Part shown: one piece after another, positions 1 to 5,149 of the stretch
How the letters are laid out: every line of letters starts with the position of its first letter
How positions within the stretch are numbered: position 1 is the stretch's first letter
Translations under genes and position numbers: made by a program
Origin: JAUXEH01 sp965602945
GTDB lineage: Bacteria; Acidobacteriota; Aminicenantia; Aminicenantales; Aminicenantaceae
DNA: 6,305 bases
Direction: 5' to 3'
NCBI GenBank assembly: GCA_965602945.1
Contig: CBFDBC010000201.1
Location: 1 to 6,305 of the forward strand
The notes under the pieces: generated by a model
Databases searched by the model: none
Told to the model about the DNA's origin: nothing
What the model saw: the letters and a program-made list of their open reading frames with translations, nothing else

Positions 1-214
1 TGTAGCCGTTGGTCTTGTGTTCCAGGTTTTCATGTGCCCACAGCGCCCCCAGCACCGCCCAGATGAGGAATACTCCCTGATAGAATATGTAGGAGGGATC
101 TTCGGGGTCAGGGCCTGTGATCCGGTCGTAGTTGAGCAGCGGAAACAGGACGACCATATACAGGCCCACATAGAACACGAACATGATTGAGAACTTCTGG
201 ATCAGGCGCAGCAT
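1..214 (-). CDS. ABC-2 type transporter membrane subunit, N-terminal part (runs off the left edge)
   Basis: This is probably the membrane-spanning partner of the ABC ATPase encoded just upstream. The first 71 codons are visible. Two hydrophobic segments can be seen at about residues 8-27 (rich in F, V, L, M) and 44-60. They are separated by a polar, proline- and aspartate-rich loop (about 28-43), and the visible part ends in HENLEHKTNGY. A charged stretch like this after the second helix is common in ABC-2 type permeases, but the fragment is too short for a firm family call. The ATG lies one base beyond the ATPase stop (TGACATG), with GGAGG at 220-224 five bases before it. The two genes are therefore almost certainly translationally coupled. 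What is seen: position, spacing and hydrophobicity. What is inferred: the permease role. The C-terminal part and any further subunits lie outside the window. Confidence 0.75.
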   Translation of the reverse strand, partial: MLRLIQKFSIMFVFYVGLYMVVLFPLLNYDRITGPDPEDPSYIFYQGVFLIWAVLGALWAHENLEHKTNGY

Positions 215-215
215 G

Positions 216-1088
216 TCAGCCTCCGTTCACCAGAGCGATCAGGATATCGTCCAGGCCCACGTTCTCCACCCGGACGTCCCCGCTGGAAATGCCGGCAGCC
301 AGGCCGTCTTTGAGGGCCTGATAGTCACGGATGATCCCCGTGCTTCCGAATATCTGGGTTTCCACCCGTTCCAGGGAACCCAGCACCTCGTCCGGAACCG
401 CACCCGGCTTGTAGTGGATGATCTTCCAATTGGAAAGAAGCTTGTCCTTGGAACTGAACATGGCAATGCGGCCCTGGATCATGTAGACGATGTAGTCAGC
501 GATACGCTCGATGTCATCCGTTATGTGGGAGGAGATCAGCACGGTCTTGTTTTCCTCGGCGGCGACGGAGTGCAGAAGGTCGAGGACATCACGCCTGACG
601 ACCGGATCGAGGCCGGACGTGGGTTCGTCCAGGATGATGAGATCAGGTGCATGGGAGAGGGCTATCGCCAATGAAAGTTTGACCCGCATGCCCTTGGAAT
701 ATTTCTTGATCCGCTGTTTGGGAGGGAGCTCGAACCGGTCCAGGAATCGGGCAAAGGTCTCAGGCTCCCAGGCGGTGAAAAAATGGGAAACGAATCGCCC
801 CGTCCAGGCGGCGCTGCGCTGTTCGTAGAAAAACTGTTCTTCACCCACGTACCCGATGCGGTTCTTGATCTGCGCCTCATCCCGGTCATGGCCGAGCCCC
901 AGGACCTCCAGGCGGCCCGAATCCGGGCGGATCAGGTTCATGATCATCTTGATAGTGGTAGTCTTGCCGGCCCCGTTGGGACCGATGAGCCCTGTCACAT
1001 ACCCCTTGGGGACATCCAGATCTATCCCGTCCAGTACGAATTCCTCGTAGGTCTTTTTGAGTTTTTGCAGCCGTAAAACATGTTCCAT
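216..1088 (-). CDS. ABC transporter ATP-binding protein (YtrB/EcsA-like exporter ATPase)
   Basis: This cytoplasmic nucleotide-binding subunit should power the ABC-2 type permease encoded next to it. From the chosen start it has 290 residues. Walker A is GPNGAGKT (36-43), followed by a Q-loop region GYVGEEQFFYE (from 79) with Glu where Gln is usual. The signature is degenerate, YSKGMR (130-135) instead of LSGGQ. Walker B is LIILDEP (150-156), with D-loop SGLD (158-161) and switch His188. KGM-type signatures are common in drug- and peptide-export ABC-2 ATPases. The roughly 80-residue C-terminal extension after the switch is typical of that group and may contact the permease. In-frame starts exist at 1130 and 1094, but GAGGAG (1096-1101) is only 1 nt from the ATG at 1094 and an ideal 7 nt from the ATG at 1088. 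The region upstream of 1107 also belongs to the small ORF before it. The substrate is unknown; antibiotic, lipid or cell-envelope stress functions are only possibilities. Confidence 0.93.
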   Translation of the reverse strand: MEHVLRLQKLKKTYEEFVLDGIDLDVPKGYVTGLIGPNGAGKTTTIKMIMNLIRPDSGRLEVLGLGHDRDEAQIKNRIGYVGEEQFFYEQRSAAWTGRFVSHFFTAWEPETFARFLDRFELPPKQRIKKYSKGMRVKLSLAIALSHAPDLIILDEPTSGLDPVVRRDVLDLLHSVAAEENKTVLISSHITDDIERIADYIVYMIQGRIAMFSSKDKLLSNWKIIHYKPGAVPDEVLGSLERVETQIFGSTGIIRDYQALKDGLAAGISSGDVRVENVGLDDILIALVNGG

Positions 1089-1095
1089 TTCCATT

Positions 1096-1101
1096 CTCCT
1101 C
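1096..1101 (-). promoter_or_regulatory. Shine-Dalgarno site deciding the ATPase start
   Basis: GAGGAG on the minus strand lies between the stop codon of the 28-aa ORF (1108-1110) and the ATPase. It is 7 nt from the ATG at 1088 but only 1 nt from the in-frame ATG at 1094. This favours 1088 and argues against the longer 304-aa reading. Confidence 0.7.
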
Positions 1102-1107
1102 GATCGA

Positions 1108-1194
1108 TTACATGAAACACAGGAATACAACCAGGAAGATCAGGGCCATAAGGATCAACACCTTTGCCTCAATGATGCCACGTATTCTGTTCAT
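1108..1194 (-). CDS. 28-aa single-pass membrane peptide between the regulator and the ATPase
   Basis: This short ORF is easily missed. It starts MNRIRGIIEAK and continues as an uninterrupted hydrophobic stretch, VLILMALIFLVVFLCFM, ending in TAA. Arg3, Arg5 and Lys11 before a roughly 17-residue hydrophobic helix suggest a cytoplasmic N-terminus and one membrane span, by the positive-inside rule. Its ATG overlaps the regulator's stop codon in an ATGA arrangement, and GGGAG (1202-1206) lies 7 nt upstream. The stop is 19 nt before the ATPase start. It therefore fills the only gap in an otherwise head-to-tail operon and has its own good translation signals. I do not recognise a family. A small accessory subunit or stabiliser of the transporter is the natural guess, but this is inference. 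The alternative is a chance ORF, which the spacing, ribosome site and hydrophobicity make less likely. Confidence 0.68.
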   Translation of the reverse strand: MNRIRGIIEAKVLILMALIFLVVFLCFM

Positions 1195-1565
1195 TCCTCG
1201 TCTCCCAGTGAGTGTATGATGTCCACCAGCTCAGACGGCTCGATCCCGAACCGTTTCCCGGTGTTCAGTATTTTGCGTATCTCGTCCTTTGCCTCTAAGA
1301 GTTTTTCGCTGCGCAGCTTCTCCCGGTTGATGTCGGCCACGAAGGACCCCAGGCCCGACCGGGTGAGGATATACCCCCCGGTCTCCAGGTCGGCATAGGC
1401 GCGTTTGATGGTGATCTCACTGATCTTCAGCTCCCGGGCCATCTCCCGGATGGAAGGAAGCCTGTCTTCCGGCTTCAACGTGCCGTCGGCGATGGCATCC
1501 TTGACCTGATCCGTGACCTGCTTGTACATCGGGTCCGGATTAAGCGGTGAAATCAGAATAAACAT
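1191..1565 (-). CDS. GntR-family transcriptional regulator, YtrA-like
   Basis: A 124-residue DNA-binding protein, probably the local repressor of this ABC cassette. The N-terminal winged helix-turn-helix spans about residues 12-78. MYKQVTDQVKDAIADGTL is the first helix region and LPSIREMARELKIS leads into the recognition helix (ITIKRAYADLE), followed by the wing GGYILTRSGLGSFVAD. Only a short, charged C-terminal helical tail follows (80-124), with no FCD, UTRA or aminotransferase domain. That size and layout are typical of the YtrA subfamily, which usually controls adjacent ABC transporter genes and its own promoter. The start at 1565 was chosen because GGAGG lies 10 nt upstream and the motif order fits the family. 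A longer in-frame reading to 1631 would run through the promoter. The stop overlaps the next small ORF by 4 bases. The inducing signal is unknown. Confidence 0.92.
   Translation of the reverse strand: MFILISPLNPDPMYKQVTDQVKDAIADGTLKPEDRLPSIREMARELKISEITIKRAYADLETGGYILTRSGLGSFVADINREKLRSEKLLEAKDEIRKILNTGKRFGIEPSELVDIIHSLGDEE
1202..1206 (-). promoter_or_regulatory. Shine-Dalgarno site for the 28-aa ORF
   Basis: GGGAG on the minus strand sits inside the last codons of the regulator gene, 7 nt before the ATG at 1194. It supports real, coupled translation of the short membrane peptide. Confidence 0.6.
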
Positions 1566-1580
1566 TTCGCTTCGGCCTCC

Positions 1581-1605
1581 AGTGAGTATATTGAATATAC
1601 ACAGT
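1581..1605 (-). promoter_or_regulatory. Palindromic operator, probably for the GntR/YtrA regulator
   Basis: The core GTATATT-G-AATATAC (1586-1600) is a perfect 7-1-7 inverted repeat centred on 1593. Extended to 1581-1605, 10 of 12 positions per arm are complementary. The site touches the -10 box (1603-1608) and covers the expected transcription start near 1596, so a bound dimer would block initiation. YtrA-subfamily regulators typically bind AT-rich palindromes of this kind in their own promoters. Binding here is inferred from position and symmetry. Confidence 0.72.
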
Positions 1606-1631
1606 ATACGAGGCAAGCACGCTGGTGTCAA
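1603..1631 (-). promoter_or_regulatory. Sigma-70 type promoter of the regulator-ABC operon
   Basis: On the minus strand, TTGACA (1626-1631) is a perfect -35 box. It is separated by exactly 17 bp from TATACT (1603-1608), a 5/6 match to the -10 consensus. Upstream of the -35 lies an A/T tract (1633-1647: nine T then six A on the plus strand) that could act as an UP element. The expected start is near 1596, giving a leader of about 30 nt to the regulator ATG. A promoter this close to consensus next to an operator fits tight repression with strong induction. Confidence 0.8.
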
Positions 1632-1713
1632 GTTTTTTTTTAAAAAATCTTGTCAGAAAGGGTGATGGGCACGCAGGGACACGCACCCTCTTCGGTTGAT
1701 TCTATATAGATGC

Positions 1714-1739
1714 GGGGCCCGGCGGCACCATCGGGCCCC
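1714..1739 (-). terminator. GC-rich hairpin just after the PLP enzyme gene, possible terminator
   Basis: An 8-bp perfect stem, GGGGCCCG / CGGGCCCC (1732-1739 and 1714-1721), encloses a 10-nt loop. It begins 7 bases beyond the stop codon of the PLP enzyme gene. No U-tract follows on the minus strand; the next bases read GCATCTATATAG. It may therefore be a weak or factor-assisted terminator, or a 3'-end stabilising hairpin. A second, weaker inverted repeat, AGGGTG / CACCCT (1659-1664 and 1684-1689), lies further on and is followed on the minus strand by the A/T tract. Confidence 0.45.
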
Positions 1740-1745
1740 TATCAC

Positions 1746-3212
1746 TCAGAGGTAGATGTCCAGCAACCCGGTTTGGTGGTTAAAGGCGGTGATCTGTTCA
1801 TCCCACTGCCTGTGAGAAAGATATTTGTCTCTCCAGTATCCTTCGTCATACCACTGCCGGTCCAGTTCCTCAACCTCCTTCCCCAGCTGTTCTACCCAGG
1901 TGAAATATTTCAAGTTGTGCATCCGTTTACGGTCCCAGTAGCCGAGCTCCATCACATGATCCGTTGTCAGGGCCATCAGGCAGGCATCGTAGTCCCTGCC
2001 TGCCTGCATCTCGGTGTATACGCCCCGTTCCCGTCTCAGTTCCTCCAGGCGCGAGTGGTAGAATTCCATGGAGTCGGTGGCGACTGTGAGGACCAGGTCT
2101 TGGCCGCTCCATTCGAAGTATTTCGCGGACTTGATCGCCCCGATGAGGTTGGCGATCCCGGAAATGCCCAGGAGAGCGAGACTCCGCACGCATTCCTCGG
2201 GGACACCCTGGGAGATCAGGAATTCCTTTCCCTTGGCCTCGTTGAACAGCCTGATCAGCCGCATGCAGGGCTCGTCGTCGATCCCTGCCACCAAGTCCAT
2301 GTTCCTGAGGTTGTGGATCCAGGGAACGTGTTTGTCACCGATACCTTCGATGCGGTGCTCTCCATAGCCGTTGTGCAGCAGGGTGGGGCAGGGCCAAGCC
2401 TCTCCCGCTCCGATCTTGATATGGGGGAATGACTCACGGAGGTAATCCCCTGCGGCCAGGGTGCCTGCCGATCCCTGGGTCAGGAACAGCCCGGCCAGCC
2501 TCTGGCCGTCCCCCTTTTCCCGGAGGAAGACCTCCTGCATGGCCCGCCCGGTGCATGTGTAGTGCCACACGGCGTTCCCGAAGTCCTCGAACTGGTTGAG
2601 GATCACGATCTCATCCGGCCGTTCGCGCTTCAGGGCGAAGCTCCTGTCGTATACCTCCTTGACATTGCTCTCCGATCCTGGTGTGGCGTGGATCTCGGAT
2701 CCCATCTTTTCAAGCCAGATGAACCGCTCCCGGGACATGCCCTCGGGAAGCACGGCCACCGAGGGACAAGCCAGCAGGTTGGCGTTGAAGGCACCGCCCC
2801 GGCAGTAGTTCCCAGTGGACGGCCAGAGTGCTTTCTGCCGTGTGGGATCGAAGGCGCCCCGGACCAGCCTCTCCACCAGAGGCCCGAAGGTCGCTCCCAC
2901 CTTGTGAGATCCGGTGGGGAAATATTTCCCCAGGAGGAAAACGATCCGGGCGGGGATGCCGCTCAGCTCGGGAGGGATCTCGAGAGTGTTGGGAGTCCCG
3001 AATCCACCGCCTTTTTCCGTGGGTTCGTTGTGCCAGGTGATCCGGAACAGGTTGCGGGGATGGAGGTCCCACAGCCCGATGTCGCCTAGTTCGTCTTTGA
3101 TCCCGACAGGGAGGGTTTCCGGGTCCGCCATCTGCCCGTACGTGGGGATCAGGATGTTGCGCTCGCGGCAGCGCTCGATGGTGCGCTTTAAGACATCCTC
3201 AGATTGGATCAT
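1746..3212 (-). CDS. PLP-dependent enzyme, fold type II (TrpB / cysteine synthase superfamily), function unknown
   Basis: A 488-residue cytosolic enzyme likely to act on an amino acid through pyridoxal phosphate. PTGSHKVGAT (99-108) carries the predicted Schiff-base Lys104 and resembles the GSHK/GAHK motif of tryptophan synthase beta. STGN (132-135) resembles the substrate-carboxylate loop of cysteine synthases (TSGN). TQGSAGTLAAGD (245-256) is a glycine/serine/threonine-rich loop placed to hold the cofactor phosphate. TrpB's ETGAGQHG segment is absent, replaced by WPSTGNYCRGG, so tryptophan synthase is unlikely. At 488 aa it is longer than CysK (about 310) or TrpB (about 400). There is extra sequence at the N-terminus (about 1-85, with the aromatic stretch IGLWDLHPRNLFRITW) and a charged C-terminal tail (420-488). 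The start is supported by GGGAGGG (3217-3223) and by the upstream promoter. It appears to be transcribed alone. Annotations such as cysteine synthase would be guesses. Confidence 0.9.
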   Translation of the reverse strand: MIQSEDVLKRTIERCRERNILIPTYGQMADPETLPVGIKDELGDIGLWDLHPRNLFRITWHNEPTEKGGGFGTPNTLEIPPELSGIPARIVFLLGKYFPTGSHKVGATFGPLVERLVRGAFDPTRQKALWPSTGNYCRGGAFNANLLACPSVAVLPEGMSRERFIWLEKMGSEIHATPGSESNVKEVYDRSFALKRERPDEIVILNQFEDFGNAVWHYTCTGRAMQEVFLREKGDGQRLAGLFLTQGSAGTLAAGDYLRESFPHIKIGAGEAWPCPTLLHNGYGEHRIEGIGDKHVPWIHNLRNMDLVAGIDDEPCMRLIRLFNEAKGKEFLISQGVPEECVRSLALLGISGIANLIGAIKSAKYFEWSGQDLVLTVATDSMEFYHSRLEELRRERGVYTEMQAGRDYDACLMALTTDHVMELGYWDRKRMHNLKYFTWVEQLGKEVEELDRQWYDEGYWRDKYLSHRQWDEQITAFNHQTGLLDIYL

Positions 3213-3236
3213 GCAGCCCTCCCTTCCGGATATGCT

Positions 3237-3289
3237 GTCGCCCGTGAGCCCCGGCTGACTCCAGTGGGGACCACGGCAGGCTCAGCAAC
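3237..3289 (-). promoter_or_regulatory. Structured 5' leader of the PLP enzyme gene
   Basis: Read on the minus strand, GTTGC-TGAGCC (3279-3289) pairs with GGCTCA (3245-3250) and GCGAC (3237-3241). This gives 11 pairs, one of them G-U, interrupted by a 3-nt bulge. Inside the 28-nt closing region there is a second hairpin, GTGG-TCC-CCAC (3264-3274). The element lies between the predicted start of transcription near 3298 and the ribosome site at about 3217-3223. No T-tract follows, so it does not look like an intrinsic terminator. I do not recognise a riboswitch class. A regulatory role is inferred from structure and position only. Confidence 0.35.
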
Positions 3290-3304
3290 GGTCTGTTTTC
3301 GCCT

Positions 3305-3334
3305 ATTATAGGGCAGCGGTGCGTGAAATGCGAA
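3305..3334 (-). promoter_or_regulatory. Predicted promoter of the PLP enzyme gene
   Basis: On the minus strand a perfect TATAAT (3305-3310) is preceded at 18 bp by TTCGCA (3329-3334), a 4/6 match to TTGACA. Transcription would start near 3298, leaving a leader of about 85 nt before the ATG at 3212. The -10 is convincing; the -35 is mediocre, so an activator could be involved. Confidence 0.55.
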
Positions 3335-3393
3335 TCATGCGGTTTTCCGGGATAAGGGGCCATGATCAAGACCTCCCGGTACCCAGATAGGAC

Positions 3394-3422
3394 TTTACTC
3401 TTTTGGAGATTTCTGGTAATTT
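3394..3422 (+). promoter_or_regulatory. Predicted promoter of tRNA-Ser
   Basis: TTTACT (3394-3399) is followed after 17 bp by TAATTT (3417-3422), with TG one base before it (an extended -10). The implied start is near 3429, about 18 nt before the mature tRNA 5' end. This is a normal distance for a tRNA gene with a short leader. Neither hexamer is a strong consensus match. Confidence 0.45.
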
Positions 3423-3446
3423 AGTCTACCTCCACAAGCCCTGTGA

Positions 3447-3537
3447 GGAGAGGTGTCCGAGTGGCTTAAGGAGCACGCTTGGAAAGCGTGTGTGCGGTAC
3501 TCCCGTACCAAGGGTTCGAATCCCTTCCTCTCCGCCA
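3447..3537 (+). tRNA. tRNA-Ser, anticodon GGA, with encoded CCA
   Basis: A complete class II tRNA of 91 nt. The acceptor arms GGAGAGG (3447-3453) and CCTCTCC (3527-3533) pair perfectly. Discriminator G3534 and an encoded CCA (3535-3537) follow. The D arm uses TCC/GGA. The anticodon stem CACGC/GCGTG (3474-3478, 3486-3490) closes the loop TTGGAAA with anticodon GGA at 3481-3483, reading UCC and UCU serine codons. The long variable arm forms GGTAC-TCCC-GTACC, as expected for serine tRNAs, and the T arm is AAGGG-TTCGAAT-CCCTT. All parts look functional. The gene points head-on at the symporter gene, whose stop codon lies 13 bp beyond the CCA. No terminator is visible in that gap, which is mostly a run of eight C. 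Confidence 0.98.
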
Positions 3538-3550
3538 CCCCCCCCTTCAA

Positions 3551-4948
3551 TCACCCGTCGAAATCTTTGACCTTAGGGTATTTCTTGAAGAATTCTCGTG
3601 TGGTCATGGCGACGGTGCCGCTCATCAGCGCCAGACCGACCAGGTTGGGAAAGGCCATCAGCGCGTTGGCAATGTCTCCGATGTAGAAGGCCAGCTTGAT
3701 GGAGATGACGGAGCCCGTGAAGATGAGGCCCACGAAGATGACCCGGTAGGGGTATGTGACCTTGACCCCGAAGAGGTATTTCATACACTGCTCACCGTAA
3801 TAGTACCAGCCGATCAGGGTGGAATACCCGAACAGCAGGGAGGAAAAGGCGACCACCAGCCCGCCCACGATGGGCACGGATTTCGAGAACGAGGCGGCGG
3901 TCATCGCCGTCCCGTCCAGCCCGCTCTGCCACATGCCCGTCGACAGGTTGATGAGGGCCGTGATGGTGCACACAACGATGGTATCGATGAACACCTCGCC
4001 CACGCCGATCAGTCCCTGGTGGACCGGAGAGGGTGTCTGCGCTGCCGCATGTGCGATGGGGGCGCTCCCCAACCCGGCTTCGTTGGTGAGCAGGCCGCGT
4101 CGAAAGCCGTGCTGGATGGCCATCTTGACACCCGCCCCCAGGAAACCCCCTGCGGCTGCGGTCGGAGAGAAGGCCTGCTTAAAAATGAGCAGGAAAACCC
4201 CCGGGATCTCGGTTATGTGGGCGAAGATCACGATGAATCCGAAGATGAAGTAGATGATGATCATGATGGGGACAAGCCGTTCGGCCACGGCGCCGATGCG
4301 CTTGATCCCGCCGATGATGACCAGGCCCACGGCAAAGGCGACGATGATGCCGACGATGTACTTGGGAACCCCGATCTCACTCTCGAAAGCCAGGGCCATC
4401 TGGTTGGCCTGCATCATGTTGCCCGTGCCGAAGAGCGCGGCAAATGCCCCGCACACGGCGAAAGCGGGTGCCAGGATCTTGGCCAGCCACTTGATTTTGA
4501 CGCCGTTCTTGATGTAGTACATGGGGCCGCCCGCGATGGTGCCGTCCTCATACTTTTCCCTGTACTTGACTCCCAGCAGTGCCTCGCTGTATTTGGTGGC
4601 CATGCCTACGAAGCCGCACATCCACATCCAGAAGATGGCCCCCGGCCCCCCTGTAAACAGCGCCGTGGCCACGCCCCCGATGTTGCCGTTGCCGACCGTT
4701 GCTGCCAGGGCCGTGGAGAGCGCGGCAAACGGTGAAACATCGCCCTCACGTTTTTTCTTGCCGATCTTTTTACCCATGAATCCGGCGAAGATCAGCTTCA
4801 TGCCTTCGCCCAGGCGGCGGAACTGGATGAATCCGGTTTTATAGGTCAGCCAGAGTCCGACAAAGAACAGGATCGGGACCATGAAGTTCCACATGTTGCT
4901 GGCGGTGGAATCGACCCACAAAGACAGATTCTCATAAAATTGTTGCAT
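3551..4948 (-). CDS. Alanine/glycine:cation symporter family protein (AGCS)
   Basis: A 465-residue inner-membrane carrier of the AGCS family (TC 2.A.25), which takes up alanine or glycine with Na+ or H+. It is full length for the family. It has about ten or eleven hydrophobic segments, beginning at 19-36 and ending at about 432-449. Hallmark motifs are present in order: GDVSPFAALSTALAATVGNGN (from 69), where the GNGN region is tied to cation and substrate binding; GGPMYYI (140-146); FGTGNMMQANQ (173-183); and the family signature RRGLLTNEAGLGSAPIAHAAA (from 283). The basic cytoplasmic loop GKKIGKKKREG (59-69) fits the positive-inside rule. The start is supported by AAGGAG (4956-4961), 7 nt before the ATG. 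The gene is monocistronic in the window and diverges from rocD, suggesting shared control of amino-acid use. The exact substrate (alanine, glycine, glutamine or other) cannot be read from sequence alone. Confidence 0.96.
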   Translation of the reverse strand: MQQFYENLSLWVDSTASNMWNFMVPILFFVGLWLTYKTGFIQFRRLGEGMKLIFAGFMGKKIGKKKREGDVSPFAALSTALAATVGNGNIGGVATALFTGGPGAIFWMWMCGFVGMATKYSEALLGVKYREKYEDGTIAGGPMYYIKNGVKIKWLAKILAPAFAVCGAFAALFGTGNMMQANQMALAFESEIGVPKYIVGIIVAFAVGLVIIGGIKRIGAVAERLVPIMIIIYFIFGFIVIFAHITEIPGVFLLIFKQAFSPTAAAGGFLGAGVKMAIQHGFRRGLLTNEAGLGSAPIAHAAAQTPSPVHQGLIGVGEVFIDTIVVCTITALINLSTGMWQSGLDGTAMTAASFSKSVPIVGGLVVAFSSLLFGYSTLIGWYYYGEQCMKYLFGVKVTYPYRVIFVGLIFTGSVISIKLAFYIGDIANALMAFPNLVGLALMSGTVAMTTREFFKKYPKVKDFDG

Positions 4949-5015
4949 GGCGAAGCTCCTTAGGGAGAGGGCGGGATGAGTTCCGGCCGGGGCCGGTCGT
5001 CGGGAGATGCTTACT

Positions 5016-5034
5016 CAATATCTCTGTCATATTG
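5016..5034. promoter_or_regulatory. Inverted repeat in the divergent symporter/rocD intergenic region
   Basis: CAATAT and ATATTG are perfect 6-bp inverted arms separated by 7 bp. The repeat partly overlaps a TTGACA on the minus strand (5033-5038), which is a possible -35 for the symporter, although only a poor -10 (AGTAAG) follows at 17 bp. A regulator binding here could affect both divergent genes. Short AT-rich repeats also arise by chance, so confidence is low. Confidence 0.25.
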
Positions 5035-5114
5035 TCAAAGATAGCTTATAACACAATTACCGGGATACCCGCAACCGAGACCGGCCTAATTATGTGGTTT
5101 TTTTCGCGGGCATC

Positions 5115-5123
5115 TGCTATAAA
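5115..5123 (+). promoter_or_regulatory. Proximal extended -10 promoter candidate for rocD
   Basis: TGC-TATAAA forms an extended -10 box. The -35 position at 17 bp reads TGGTTT, a weak match, so activation or reliance on the extended -10 would be needed. The start would be near 5130, giving a very short leader that contains the ribosome site AGGAGG (5134-5139). A second candidate upstream is CTGTCA (5024-5029), 17 bp, TATAAC (5047-5052). The sequence does not say which is used. Confidence 0.4.
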
Positions 5124-5149
5124 TATTTTCATCAGGAGGATGTACGAAC

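Noticed and set aside
1089..1130. 14-residue N-terminal extension of the ABC ATPase
   Set aside because: It overlaps the stop region of the 28-aa ORF and lacks a ribosome site. The Shine-Dalgarno at 1096-1101 fits the ATG at 1088.
1701..1710. Perfect palindrome TCTATATAGA
   Set aside because: Short, isolated and AT-rich; it lies beyond the PLP gene hairpin and far from the regulator promoter, so there is no support for an operator.
1710..2432. Plus-strand open frame of 240 codons
   Set aside because: It is antisense to the PLP enzyme gene, with no ribosome site or domain.
3447..3537. tRNA-Ser as an attachment site for an integrated element
   Set aside because: No integrase, no direct repeat of the tRNA 3' end and no mobile genes are present in the window.
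3479..4735. Long plus-strand open frame of 418 codons
   Set aside because: It begins inside the tRNA and is antisense to the AGCS symporter. Its product is an unnatural Asp/Gly/His-rich string, typical of the reverse of a membrane-protein gene.
4983..4996. CCGGCC-GG-GGCCGG palindrome upstream of the symporter
   Set aside because: Low-complexity GC repeat with a 2-nt loop and no associated signal; likely chance in GC-rich sequence.
5052..5104. Stem CACAATTA / TAATT-AT-GTG followed by seven T, resembling an attenuator ahead of rocD
   Set aside because: The only decent upstream promoter would start transcription near 5059, so the left arm would not be in the RNA. The stem is AT-rich with a 2-nt bulge, and nothing upstream on the plus strand needs terminating.
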